DNA from: Gordonia sp049847105
Lineage (GTDB): Bacteria; Actinomycetota; Actinomycetes; Mycobacteriales; Mycobacteriaceae
Direction of reading: 5' to 3'
Length of the DNA stretch: 64,000 bases
NCBI RefSeq assembly: GCF_049847105.1
Contig: NZ_JBNCNS010000002.1
Location: 372,001 to 436,000, forward strand
Positions 16,877 through 25,475 of the stretch are shown piece by piece; within the stretch, counting starts at the first letter, position 1; the number at the start of each line of letters is the position of its first letter. A program made the position numbers and the translations under genes. Below the pieces are notes generated by a model, which saw nothing but the letters and a program-made list of their open reading frames with translations, did not search any database and was not told the origin of the DNA.

Positions 16877-16882
16877 TACAGT
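16877..16882 (+). promoter_or_regulatory. Predicted -10 element, leaderless start of the ParA gene
   Basis: TACAGT ends 6 bases before the ATG at 16889 and fits TANNNT. It favours this ATG over a much longer reading that begins at 16523 inside the previous gene. Confidence 0.5.
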
Positions 16883-16888
16883 TGTGCC

Positions 16889-17674
16889 ATGACCCGTATG
16901 CTCGCCATCGCGAACCAAAAGGGTGGGGTGGCCAAGACGACGACGGTGGCTTCGCTCGGGGCGGCTCTCGCCGACCTCGACGTGTCCGTCCTCGTGGTCG
17001 ACCTCGATCCCCAAGGCTGCCTTACCTTTTCATTGGGACACGACCCCGATCAGCTCGAGTCGTCGGTGCACGATGTGCTGCTCGGCGAGGAGGAGATCGC
17101 CGACGTGCTCCTCGACACCGACGACAACGTGACCCTGTTGCCGGCCACGATCGATCTGGCCGGTGCGGAGGCGTTGCTGCTGATGCGACCGGGCCGCGAG
17201 TACGCACTCAAACGGGCGCTCGCCGAGGTGGCCGAGGACTACGACGTCGTCCTCATCGACTGCCCACCGTCGTTGGGGGTGCTCACCCTCAACGGGCTGA
17301 CCGCCGCGGATGAGGTGGTGGTGCCACTCCAGTGTGAGATGCTGGCCCATCGCGGCGTGGGACAACTCCTGCGGACCGTCACCGAGGTGCAGCAGATCAC
17401 CAACCCGGGCCTGACGATGCTCGGAGCGGTGGCCACGCTGTTCGACGCGCGGACCACTCACAGTCGTGACGTGTTGTCCGATGTCTCGGACCGCTACGAC
17501 CTCCCGGTGCTGGAACCGCCGATTCCCCGCACCGTGCGGTTCGCGGAGGCATCGGCGTCTGGAACTTCGGTGATGCGTGGCCGAAAGAACAAGGGCGCGA
17601 ACGCGTATCGTGAACTCGCCGAGAATCTGTGGAAATACTGGGACGCCGGCGAGCCGGTCCGCACCTCCGCCTGA
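16889..17674 (+). CDS. ParA/Soj-family Walker ATPase (orphan)
   Basis: A 261-residue deviant-Walker ATPase. The A motif is NQKGGVAKTTT with the signature Lys, A' is VVDLDPQGCLTF, and the B motif is VLIDCPPSLGVLT. No parB or parS-like element is nearby, so this is an orphan ParA (the Rv3213c position) rather than the chromosomal partition pair. Such proteins position cargo by nucleoid or polar oscillation; the cargo here is unknown. The start is set at MTRMLAIANQKGG. Confidence 0.88.
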   Translation: MTRMLAIANQKGGVAKTTTVASLGAALADLDVSVLVVDLDPQGCLTFSLGHDPDQLESSVHDVLLGEEEIADVLLDTDDNVTLLPATIDLAGAEALLLMRPGREYALKRALAEVAEDYDVVLIDCPPSLGVLTLNGLTAADEVVVPLQCEMLAHRGVGQLLRTVTEVQQITNPGLTMLGAVATLFDARTTHSRDVLSDVSDRYDLPVLEPPIPRTVRFAEASASGTSVMRGRKNKGANAYRELAENLWKYWDAGEPVRTSA

Positions 17675-17750
17675 GGCCGCGGTCGGGCCACCCGCTCCGT
17701 CCTCGAGGGAATCGCCGCGACGGCGTCGGCCGCGGGCTTCGGGGCCGACG

Positions 17751-19034
17751 CTACGCCGGTCCGTAGGCCGCGACGGTCGATCCCCACTGTTCGATCACGG
17801 TGGAACCCAGTACTCGAAGGCTGATCGGACCGCGGGTGTATCCGTCACGCCGGACCGGGATCGATCGCACCTCGCGGCCGGTGGCCGCGTCGCGCACGCT
17901 GATCCCCGTCGCGGTCGGCAGCAGGAGCTGACCGGCCATCACGTCGCCGGTGCCGATGGCGCCCGGCACCTGGTAGATCGGACGCACGTTCTGGGCGTCG
18001 AGCACGACGGTGGTACCGCCGGTGAAATAGGAGGTCAGCCCGCCGTTGGTGACGGGCACGACGTCGTCGGGTGGAGCGGGGGCACCGGCAACCGTGTTCA
18101 CCACGGTGGGCACGCCGTCGGTGGTGAACTGCCGCACCGCGGGGGCGACCGGTCCCGCCGGTGCGTCATTCGACGCCGGCGCGGGACGATTGCCGCCGCC
18201 GTCGTAGACCGCGATCCCGGAACTGCTCATGGCGATCGCGACCGGAGCAGGCCCGGATGTGCCGTCGGTGATCAGCGACGACCTGTACTGCTGGACCTCC
18301 TCGTCCTTGTTCAGCACCGCTCCGAGGACGGTCAGCCGATAGCCGGGTTCGTCTCCGCAGTGTTCGATGACCGCGACGCGGTCGCCTCCGGTCGTCGCCG
18401 ACATGAGTCGGCATCCGGTCCGGCCGGGCTGCACGTCCGGTTTGACTGGCGCGTCGACACGCCCGTACTCGATGCCGCGGACGAGATTCGACCCCCAGGT
18501 CTCGAGCCGTGTCGAGCCTTGGGACACAACATAACCCGAGTCCGACACCAGCTGTACGCGGTCGTCGGCGTCTGAGCTGCGGGCACCTTCGCGCTGCCCG
18601 GACGAACCGTCGAGAGCCGTGATCTCGCCGCATCCACGGGAGTTCCGATAGGCGGCCAGCACCTCGTTGTTGCTCGACGGCCAGGCCGCGAGTACGGCGC
18701 ACAGGGCGAGATCGCGCCGGTAGTGCCAGACCTCGTGACCGGTGGCGGGATCCCGACCTGTCACCGACCCGCCGTCGGCGGTCACCACCAGTGACCGCGC
18801 GATCGCGGGGGTGTGGGTGACGGTCGACCGTGCGCGCCAGAGTGGCGTGAATCCTGCCGGTACGGCAGTGGCCGGGGCGACGTCGGGCACCGACGCCGCG
18901 GCCTGGATGCTGTCGGTGTGACGCACCGCGCTGTGGGCCCACACCAACAGCCCTGCGACGAGCAGGATCACCACGATGGCAGCGCTGACGACGAGGTCGA
19001 CCGGTGTTCGTCGCTCAGGTCGGATTCGTACCAC
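17751..19034 (-). CDS. Membrane-anchored beta-propeller protein (Rv3212-like)
   Basis: A 427-residue protein with a short basic N-terminus, one transmembrane segment (about 13-34, VDLVVSAAIVVILLVAGLLVW), and an exported domain with repeated GRDPATGHEVW/VRDAATGREV-type PQQ-like blades. Paired Cys near 111, 135, 206 and 220 could form extracytoplasmic disulfides. No enzymatic motif is seen. It lies 41 bases downstream of rhlE on the same strand and is probably co-transcribed, as in M. tuberculosis (Rv3211-Rv3212). Confidence 0.75.
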   Translation of the reverse strand: MVRIRPERRTPVDLVVSAAIVVILLVAGLLVWAHSAVRHTDSIQAAASVPDVAPATAVPAGFTPLWRARSTVTHTPAIARSLVVTADGGSVTGRDPATGHEVWHYRRDLALCAVLAAWPSSNNEVLAAYRNSRGCGEITALDGSSGQREGARSSDADDRVQLVSDSGYVVSQGSTRLETWGSNLVRGIEYGRVDAPVKPDVQPGRTGCRLMSATTGGDRVAVIEHCGDEPGYRLTVLGAVLNKDEEVQQYRSSLITDGTSGPAPVAIAMSSSGIAVYDGGGNRPAPASNDAPAGPVAPAVRQFTTDGVPTVVNTVAGAPAPPDDVVPVTNGGLTSYFTGGTTVVLDAQNVRPIYQVPGAIGTGDVMAGQLLLPTATGISVRDAATGREVRSIPVRRDGYTRGPISLRVLGSTVIEQWGSTVAAYGPA

Positions 19035-19075
19035 GCACCCTCCGGTCGCCGCGCTGGGAAGTGACTAGGCCGGGA

Positions 19076-20716
19076 TCACTCGGCGGCCGAGGCGGCCGGC
19101 GTCTCCTCGGTGTGCTGTCCGTTCGACGAGGAACCGCCGCGCTTGGCACCGCCACGGCGGCGACGTCGACGTGGCTTGTCGCCGGTCTCGTCGGCGGAGG
19201 CATCGGTGTTGTCGGCGGCCGAGGTGGCCGGGGCCGTGCTCGCGGACTTCTCGGAACCGGCCTGCGAGCCGTCGGCGGTCGAGGAGCGGCCGGCGCGGGT
19301 GCGCCGACGAGTCCGATTCGACTTGGGGCGCTCCGACCGCGGACGCCGCTCCGACTTCGCGTCGTCGTCCGAGCTCGTCTTCGGCGCGGCGATCCGTCCG
19401 GTGGCCGATTCGGGGATTCCGAGTTCCGACCGCAGGTGTTCGGAGGTGGAGTAGGTCTCCACGGGGTCGGCCATGTCGAGGCCGAGGGCCGAGTTGATCA
19501 GTTCCCAGCGGTGCATCTCGTCCCAGTCGACGAAGGTGATCGCGATGCCGGTGCGGCCCGCGCGACCGGTGCGGCCGATACGGTGCACGTAGGTCTTGTC
19601 GTCTTCGGGGCACTGGTAGTTGATGACGTGGGTGACGTCGTCGATGTCGATGCCGCGGGCCGCGACGTCGGTGGCGACGAGGACATCGATGTCGCCGTTG
19701 CGGAATCGCTTGAGCGCCTTCTCTCGTGCCACCTGACCGAGATCGCCGTGGACGGCGCCGACCGAGAACCCGCGTTCGCCCAGGTCGTCGGCGACCTTCT
19801 GTGCGGTCCGCTTGGTTCGCGTGAAAATCATTGTGGCGCCACGGCCTTCGGCCTGCAGGATGCGAGCGACGAGCTCTGCCTTGTCCAGTGCGTGGGCGCG
19901 GTAGACGTGTTGGGTCGTGCGTTCGTGAATGGCCGAATCGTTCGCGTGCTCGGCGCGGATGTGCGTCGGTCGATGCAGGAACGTCCGGGCGAGGGTGACG
20001 ATCGGGCCGGGCATGGTCGCCGAGAAGAGCATCGTCTGCCGCGGTGTGGGCAGTGCCGACATGATCCGCTCGATGTCGGGGAGGAAGCCGAGGTCGAGCA
20101 TCTCGTCGGCCTCGTCGAGGACGAGGATCGACACCTTCCCCAGGATCAGGTGGCCCTGCTGGGCCAGATCGAGCAATCGGCCCGGTGTGCCCACGACCAC
20201 GTCGACGCCGGACTTGAGTTCGGCGATCTGCGACTCGTAGGGCCGACCGCCATAGATCGAGGTGATCTTCAGCGGCCGGTTGGTGCCGTCGGCCAGGGTG
20301 ACGTCGAGTTTGGGCGCGGCGACCTCGAGGTCACCGGTGACCTGCAGGCACAACTCGCGGGTCGGCACGATGATCAGCGCGCGCGGCGTGTTGTCGAGGG
20401 CGCGCAGGCCCGATTCCTCGGCGTGTGCGAGGCGGTGGATCAGCGGAACGCCGAAGCCGAAGGTCTTGCCCATGCCCGTGCGGGCTTGTCCGATCAGGTC
20501 GTCGCCGCTCAGGGCGAGTGGGAGGGTCAGCTCCTGGATCGCGAAGGTGTGCGTCTTGCCGTCCTCGGCCAGGGCCGCGACGATCCGTTCGTCGACGCCG
20601 AGTTCGGCGAACGTGGGGGAAGTGTGGGTCTCGTCGACGATGGTGGTCTTCACGTCGTCGTCCGTGCCGCTGGTCGGCGCGGTGTGGTTCGTCTGTGTCG
20701 CGATGGAATCGCTCAT
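19076..20716 (-). CDS. rhlE: DEAD-box ATP-dependent RNA helicase RhlE
   Basis: The helicase unwinds RNA duplexes in ribosome assembly or RNA decay. All motifs are present: Q motif FAIQELTLPLAL, motif I ARTGMGKTFG, Ia PTRELCLQ, II VLDEADEML, III SATMP, V ATDVAARGIDI and VI HRIGRTGRAGRTG. The C-terminal 130 residues are a low-complexity tail rich in Arg, Ser and Ala with RRRRRRGGAKRGG, typical RNA-binding tails of actinobacterial RhlE. The start was placed at MSDSIATQTN; an in-frame ATG eight codons upstream (20740) is also possible. Confidence 0.93.
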   Translation of the reverse strand: MSDSIATQTNHTAPTSGTDDDVKTTIVDETHTSPTFAELGVDERIVAALAEDGKTHTFAIQELTLPLALSGDDLIGQARTGMGKTFGFGVPLIHRLAHAEESGLRALDNTPRALIIVPTRELCLQVTGDLEVAAPKLDVTLADGTNRPLKITSIYGGRPYESQIAELKSGVDVVVGTPGRLLDLAQQGHLILGKVSILVLDEADEMLDLGFLPDIERIMSALPTPRQTMLFSATMPGPIVTLARTFLHRPTHIRAEHANDSAIHERTTQHVYRAHALDKAELVARILQAEGRGATMIFTRTKRTAQKVADDLGERGFSVGAVHGDLGQVAREKALKRFRNGDIDVLVATDVAARGIDIDDVTHVINYQCPEDDKTYVHRIGRTGRAGRTGIAITFVDWDEMHRWELINSALGLDMADPVETYSTSEHLRSELGIPESATGRIAAPKTSSDDDAKSERRPRSERPKSNRTRRRTRAGRSSTADGSQAGSEKSASTAPATSAADNTDASADETGDKPRRRRRRGGAKRGGSSSNGQHTEETPAASAAE

Positions 20717-20976
20717 GTGAGGTTGTATGCCTTTCTGCATTTTCCCGCACGCACGAAAGGCACCACAGTGGGATCGAGCGGCTTGCGGAGAAAGGGTCCG
20801 GGTGGACCGGGCAAACCGTGGTCGGTGACTGTGTGGTGGCCAGGTCGGGCGGCATCGCCCGACATGAGTGCGCGCACATTGTCTCGGTGCCTGCGCGGGT
20901 GATCCGGATCGGTCGACCGGCCATACGGCCGTCGGGCTGACACCGGATCGTCATGGTCGCGTCAGTGCACCGTTGT

Positions 20977-21014
20977 CAAGTGTACTTGGTGAACGCTTCG
21001 GCCCCGCCTACCAT
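20977..21014 (+). promoter_or_regulatory. Promoter with overlapping palindromic operator, ferritin-like gene
   Basis: TTGGTG (20986-20991), a 17-base spacer and TACCAT (21009-21014) form a promoter whose -10 ends 7 bases before the ATG at 21022, implying a leaderless mRNA. A perfect 12-bp palindrome CAAGTGTACTTG (20977-20988) overlaps the -35 and could be a repressor site. Confidence 0.55.
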
Positions 21015-21021
21015 CTCCAGC

Positions 21022-21723
21022 ATGTCGACTGCGCCGCCCCCATCCGGAGTCACGCCTGATCCCGCAGCACGTCCGGGAACCGACCGCGACGGCGGTGGGA
21101 TCGCCAAGCTGTTCGCCGTACTCCTCGCTGGTGAGTACGCCGCCTTCTACCGGCTGATCGACGAATCGCGGATGGCACCGGACGTCCACAGCCGGATCGC
21201 GATCGCCCGGATGGCCGCTTCGGAGATCGGACATTTCGACACGCTCGCCGCGCAGGTGGCGGCCCGTGGGATCGACCCGACCGAGGCCGTCGAACGATAT
21301 CGCGGGATCTTCGATCAGTATCACCAGGTCACGACGCCCAAGACCTGGTATGAGTCCTTGGTCAAGGCGTATCTCGGTGACGGGCTCGCCGCCGATTTCT
21401 ACACCGAGGTCGCGGGCGTGCTGCCCGTCGAGGCCCAGGCGATCGTCGGCGAGGTGATGGCGGAGACCGCCAACTCGCGGTTCGCCCGGGAGCAGGTCGC
21501 GGCGGCCGTGACCGCGGATCCGGCGCTCAAGTCGCCCCTCACCCTGTGGGGCCGTCGGCTGCTCGGTGAGGCGGTCACCCATGCGCAGTGGGTTCTCGCG
21601 GCCGAGGAGGAGGTCACCGATCTGCTGTTTGCGGGGGCGGCCTCCCTGCACGGGGTCGCGGGCTTCTTCGATGCGATCGCCGACGAGCACGGCAAGAGGA
21701 TGAACGAGCTCGGTCTCGGCTGA
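21022..21723 (+). CDS. Ferritin-like domain protein (MiaE-like, Rv3210c type)
   Basis: A 233-residue predicted all-helical protein with ferritin-like carboxylate spacing: LAGEYAAFYRLIDES, then ASEIGHFDTLAAQV (Glu and a nearby His), FYTEVAGVLPVEAQ, and the final AIADEHGKRMNE. This matches the MiaE-like diiron family found beside DUF3107 genes in actinobacteria. Its reaction is unknown; tRNA hydroxylation is only a family-level possibility. Residues 1-30 are Pro-rich and probably disordered. The start at MSTAPPPS is supported by the promoter spacing. Confidence 0.75.
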   Translation: MSTAPPPSGVTPDPAARPGTDRDGGGIAKLFAVLLAGEYAAFYRLIDESRMAPDVHSRIAIARMAASEIGHFDTLAAQVAARGIDPTEAVERYRGIFDQYHQVTTPKTWYESLVKAYLGDGLAADFYTEVAGVLPVEAQAIVGEVMAETANSRFAREQVAAAVTADPALKSPLTLWGRRLLGEAVTHAQWVLAAEEEVTDLLFAGAASLHGVAGFFDAIADEHGKRMNELGLG

Positions 21724-21878
21724 GGGACCGCCGTTTCCGCTGTGAGCGGAGCCGCTGTCGGGGCCGTCGTCGGCTGAACTAGCCTGGTGCGGCACAGAGT
21801 CGTCGTGCGCCATCGGCGTCGGCACCACCGGTGTCGGCCCGTCGGCGTGGGCGCCGTCAGAGGAGAAGAAGGGTGGCC

Positions 21879-22112
21879 ATGGCCGTTGAAGTGAAGATCG
21901 GTATCACCGACAGTTCACGTGAGCTGTCCATTCAGACCACGCTCACCAGTGACAAGGCGTACGCCGAGGTCGAGGCTGCACTGTCGGGTAAGCAGCAGCT
22001 GCTCGCTCTTGTCGACGACAAGGGTGCGCGGTTCCTGGTTCCGGTCACGAAGATCGCCTACGTCGAGGTGGGTAGCTCGGAGAATCGCCGGGTCGGTTTC
22101 GGCGCCACCTGA
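21879..22112 (+). CDS. DUF3107 family protein
   Basis: A 77-residue beta-rich protein, MAVEVKIGITDSSRELSI at the start, and KIAYVEVGSSENRRVGF near the end. It is a conserved actinobacterial family (Rv3208A position) with no known function. The ATG at 21879 is preceded by GGAGAAGAAGG. An upstream in-frame ATG would add only Arg-rich sequence. It converges with the TetR gene through a terminator hairpin. Confidence 0.88.
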   Translation: MAVEVKIGITDSSRELSIQTTLTSDKAYAEVEAALSGKQQLLALVDDKGARFLVPVTKIAYVEVGSSENRRVGFGAT

Positions 22113-22132
22113 TCCGCGCTCTCCGATCGGTT

Positions 22133-22172
22133 GCTGTCGGGACCGGGCACTGCGCTCCGAGTGCCCGACAGC
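22133..22172. terminator. Hairpin between convergent DUF3107 and TetR genes
   Basis: GCTGTC (22133-22138) pairs with GACAGC (22167-22172), and the inner arm GGGCACT (22145-22151) pairs with AGTGCCC (22160-22166). This stacked stem sits between two convergent stops. There is no clear T-run, so it is a probable rather than canonical terminator. Confidence 0.55.
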
Positions 22173-22182
22173 CGCCGGTCGG

Positions 22183-22827
22183 TCAGGATTCTTCCTCGGC
22201 CGATTCGTGCATCGGCACGTGTGACAGTCCACCCCAGAGCAGCGCGACGGTCGTGTCGACGGCCGATTGCTTGTCCACGGGACGTTTCGCCTCGAGCCAA
22301 TAGCGCGCATTCACCTGGCTCGCCCCGACCAGTCCGGCAGCCAGCATCCGTGATCGGTACGGGTCCAGGCCCGAGTCGTGCATGACCAGTCCGTAAACGG
22401 CATCCACACAGGCCTCGGTGGCGCCCTCGACCCGCCGGATCACCGCGGGGTCCATCGCGTCCGAGGAGAAGATCAGTCGGTATCCCGAGTTGTCCTGGTC
22501 GATGAAGTCGAAGAAGGCCTGCACGGCCGCCTGCACGCGCTGCTTGTTGTCGGTGGTCGTGAGCAGCGCGCGGTTCACATCGCTGACCAACTTCTCCGCA
22601 TGCGAATCCACCACGGCGATGTAGAGGTCGAGCTTCGACGGAAAATGTTGGTAGAGAACAGGTTTGCTGACGCCGGCGTGTACCGCGATCTCGTCCATCC
22701 CCGCCGAGTGGTAGCCACGCTCCACAAAGATCTCGCTGGCGGCGTCGAGTAGTTGCATCCGACGTGCACTACGTGGCAGACGCGTGCTCCGCCCCGCGCT
22801 GTGCGCAGAGTTCGTGGTGGTCGACAT
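22183..22827 (-). CDS. TetR-family transcriptional regulator
   Basis: A 214-residue regulator. The HTH lies at about 22-68: LLDAASEIFVERGYHSAGMDEIA, then VSKPVLYQHFPSKLDLY. The C-terminal helical ligand-binding domain includes FFDFIDQDNSGYRLIFSSDA, typical of the Rv3208 group. The start MSTTTNSAH is supported by a TACTCT -10 located 6 bases upstream. It is divergent from the DUF3152 gene, which may be a target. The ligand is unknown. Confidence 0.88.
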   Translation of the reverse strand: MSTTTNSAHSAGRSTRLPRSARRMQLLDAASEIFVERGYHSAGMDEIAVHAGVSKPVLYQHFPSKLDLYIAVVDSHAEKLVSDVNRALLTTTDNKQRVQAAVQAFFDFIDQDNSGYRLIFSSDAMDPAVIRRVEGATEACVDAVYGLVMHDSGLDPYRSRMLAAGLVGASQVNARYWLEAKRPVDKQSAVDTTVALLWGGLSHVPMHESAEEES

Positions 22828-22833
22828 GCGTTG

Positions 22834-22839
22834 AGAGTA
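22834..22839 (-). promoter_or_regulatory. Predicted -10 element, leaderless start of the TetR gene
   Basis: On the minus strand TACTCT is followed by CAACGC and then the ATG at 22827, the same TANNNT-N6-start arrangement seen at several other genes here. Confidence 0.5.
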
Positions 22840-22929
22840 CTCGGCGTCATACGGCGGAACCGATTCGCACAGACCGACGTCGGCCCTCGGTTCCCCGGAT
22901 CCACGCTGACCTGTGAGAAAGTTGATCCT

Positions 22930-24075
22930 GTGAGTCACCCAGGAGGCGGGCCGAACTCCGGGAGCGCAGGTGCCGGCGCACCCGACGCCGGGGTCGGCGG
23001 CACGCGAGCACGTGCCAGGGACAGGGGGCCGCGGGCGCCCCGGCGGGATGGTGGGTCGTCGGGCGGACCGACGATCGGTGGGCCGTCGACCATGGAGTCG
23101 GGGCCGCGGACCCGTCCGAGGCCCGATCAGCCATTACGGGCGCGGTGGGATCCGACCGACGACAGCGGACGTGCCCGCGTCGACCGCGATGCGCAGCCGG
23201 AGCGGAAGAAGCAGAGTGCTCTCGGCCGGTTCGTGGCGACCTACGGCTGGCGGGCCTATGCGATCCCGCTGCTCATCATCCTGACGATCGTGCTGATCGT
23301 GGTGACCGTCCGGGACGGGAACGACTCCGCCGTGACGCCCACGGCCGACGTCAATCCGGATTCGGCATCGCGCAACACCGACGTCAGCAAGGAGACCAAA
23401 CCGATCGGCGCGCCCACCGGCACCATCCAAGCCGCGTCGCTTCCCGCGGGGACTCTGCCGCCGGGCGGGCCGTACACGCAGAAGGGCCGGGAGTCGTACC
23501 ACGCGGTGCCCGGCGCGGGAAAGCAGATCGGTACCGGCGCGCAGGTGTACACGTACACCGTCGAGGTGGAGAACGGCGTCAACTCGCAGGACTTCGGGGG
23601 CGACCGCTCGTTCGCGAAGATGGTCGACTCCACGCTGGCCAACCCGCGCAGTTGGATCGGCGACGGAAAGGTGGCCTTCCGCCGGATCGCCGCCGGCGAA
23701 CCCGACCTGCGGATCACGCTCGCGTCGCCGGCGACCGCCCGCGAACTCTGCGGCTACCAGATCCAACTCGAGACATCGTGCTTCTACCCGCCGGAGAAGC
23801 GCGTCACCCTCAACGAGGCGCGCTGGGTCCGGGGGGCACTGTCCTATGAGGGCGACGATCTGCTGTATCGGCAATACCTGGTCAATCACGAGACCGGCCA
23901 CGGCATCGGCTACGAGTCGCACGAACCCTGCAAAGAGAACGGTGCGCTCGCCCCGGTCATGATGCAGCAGTCGTTCGGGGTCGCCAACAGCCAGATCATG
24001 GCTCTCGATCCGCAGATGCAGGCCAATCGGAACCTCGTCTGCAAGCCGAACCCCTGGCCGTTCCCCAACAAGTGA
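22930..24075 (+). CDS. DUF3152 membrane-anchored zincin-like protein
   Basis: A 381-residue protein with a long disordered Gly/Pro/Arg-rich N-terminus (1-105), one membrane segment (about 114-131, AIPLLIILTIVLIVVTV) and an extracytoplasmic domain. That domain holds the zinc-protease-like signature NHETGHGIGYESHEPC: HExxH-like spacing written HETGH, a third His, and a following Cys. DUF3152 is a conserved actinobacterial family (Rv3207c position) with proposed but unproven peptidase activity. The GTG at 22930 was chosen because upstream sequence overlaps the divergent TetR gene. Confidence 0.8.
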   Translation: MSHPGGGPNSGSAGAGAPDAGVGGTRARARDRGPRAPRRDGGSSGGPTIGGPSTMESGPRTRPRPDQPLRARWDPTDDSGRARVDRDAQPERKKQSALGRFVATYGWRAYAIPLLIILTIVLIVVTVRDGNDSAVTPTADVNPDSASRNTDVSKETKPIGAPTGTIQAASLPAGTLPPGGPYTQKGRESYHAVPGAGKQIGTGAQVYTYTVEVENGVNSQDFGGDRSFAKMVDSTLANPRSWIGDGKVAFRRIAAGEPDLRITLASPATARELCGYQIQLETSCFYPPEKRVTLNEARWVRGALSYEGDDLLYRQYLVNHETGHGIGYESHEPCKENGALAPVMMQQSFGVANSQIMALDPQMQANRNLVCKPNPWPFPNK

Positions 24076-24175
24076 ACGTTGCGGCACGCGTGTCACCCGT
24101 CGCGGCGGAATGACCGCGGGGTCCAGACCGTTGACCACAACAGTCCACTTTGAGTCAGATGTACTGGAGGCGCCC

Positions 24176-25351
24176 GTGTCGTCCTTGCCCCCGCTGGTCG
24201 AACCCGCAGCGGAACTGTCGAACGAAGAGGTGGCGCGCTACAGCCGGCACCTGATCATCCCCGATGTCGGGATGGACGGGCAGAAGCGGTTGAAAAACGC
24301 GAAGGTGCTGGTGATCGGCGCAGGAGGGCTCGGCTCGCCGACGCTGCTCTATCTCGCCGCCGCCGGGGTCGGGACCATCGGCATCGTCGAGTTCGACGTC
24401 GTCGACGAGTCGAACCTGCAGCGCCAGGTCATCCACGGCCAGTCGGACATCGGTCGCCCCAAGGCCGAGAGCGCGCGCGACTCGATCTGCGAGATCAACC
24501 CGTACGTCACGGTGAACATCCACGACGAACGGCTCGAACCCGAGGGCGCCATCGAACTGTTCTCACAGTACGACCTGATCCTCGACGGCACCGACAACTT
24601 CGCGACCCGCTACCTGGTGAACGACGCCGCGGTGCTGGCGCACAAGCCGTATGTGTGGGGGTCGATCTACCGGTTCGAAGGTCAGGCATCGGTGTTCTGG
24701 GAGGACGCGCCGGACGGTCGCGGCCTCAACTACCGCGACCTGTACCCGCAGGCACCACCGCCCGGCATGGTGCCGTCCTGCGCGGAGGGCGGGGTGCTCG
24801 GCATCCTGTGCGCCTCCATCGGCTCGATCATGGGTACCGAGGCGATCAAGCTCATCTGCGGCATCGGTGAGCCGTTGCTGGGTCGACTCATGGTCTACGA
24901 CGCCTTGGACATGACCTACCGCACCATCAGGATCCGCAAGGATCCCGAGGGTGAACGAGTGTCCGAACTGATCGACTACGACGACTTCTGCGGCGTGGTC
25001 TCGACCGACGCGGCCGACGCCGCGGCAGGCTCCACACTGACCCCGGCCGAACTCAAGGAGAAGATCGATCAGGGCCACAAAGTCGCACTGATCGACGTCC
25101 GCGAGCCCGTCGAGTGGGACATCGTCCACATCGAGGGCGCGACGCTGATCCCCAAGGACGAGATCCTCTCGGGCGCGGGTCTGGCGAAGGTTCCGCAGGA
25201 CCGGCCGACGGTCCTGTACTGCAAGACCGGCATCCGGTCGGCCGAGGCGCTCGCCGCGCTCAAGCGCGCAGGGTTCGCCGACGCCACCCACCTGCAGGGC
25301 GGCGTGACGGCCTGGGCCAACCAGGTGGACAAGACATTGCCGGTCTACTGA
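24176..25351 (+). CDS. moeZ: Adenylyltransferase/sulfurtransferase MoeZ (MoeB-rhodanese)
   Basis: MoeZ activates and thiolates sulfur-carrier proteins for molybdopterin, thiamine or cysteine synthesis. Residues 1-275 form the E1-like adenylation domain (VIGAGGLGSPTLLYLAAAGVG, then DVVDESNLQRQVIHG). Residues 285-391 form the rhodanese domain with catalytic Cys in LYCKTGIRSAEAL. Zinc-binding CxxC pairs typical of MoeB are absent, as usual in MoeZ. The GTG at 24176 has CTGGAGG five bases upstream and aligns with the mycobacterial protein as I recall it (Rv3206c). Confidence 0.93.
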   Translation: MSSLPPLVEPAAELSNEEVARYSRHLIIPDVGMDGQKRLKNAKVLVIGAGGLGSPTLLYLAAAGVGTIGIVEFDVVDESNLQRQVIHGQSDIGRPKAESARDSICEINPYVTVNIHDERLEPEGAIELFSQYDLILDGTDNFATRYLVNDAAVLAHKPYVWGSIYRFEGQASVFWEDAPDGRGLNYRDLYPQAPPPGMVPSCAEGGVLGILCASIGSIMGTEAIKLICGIGEPLLGRLMVYDALDMTYRTIRIRKDPEGERVSELIDYDDFCGVVSTDAADAAAGSTLTPAELKEKIDQGHKVALIDVREPVEWDIVHIEGATLIPKDEILSGAGLAKVPQDRPTVLYCKTGIRSAEALAALKRAGFADATHLQGGVTAWANQVDKTLPVY

Positions 25352-25475
25352 CCGCAGGCGGGCTGCTGTTGGTGCCGAATTGCGGCACGAACAGCAACCG
25401 ATCCGTCATCCCGGTCGCCCACGGCACCGCGTCGCTCCCGCGTTCTCCCTGGTTCCATCGGTAATCTCTGCAGTT

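Noticed and set aside
19004..20902. 632-codon plus-strand frame opposite rhlE
   Set aside because: It is the antisense of the RhlE helicase, whose complete DEAD-box motifs are on the minus strand.
22133..22172. Riboswitch or small RNA
   Set aside because: It is a simple nested stem between convergent stops, more simply a terminator.
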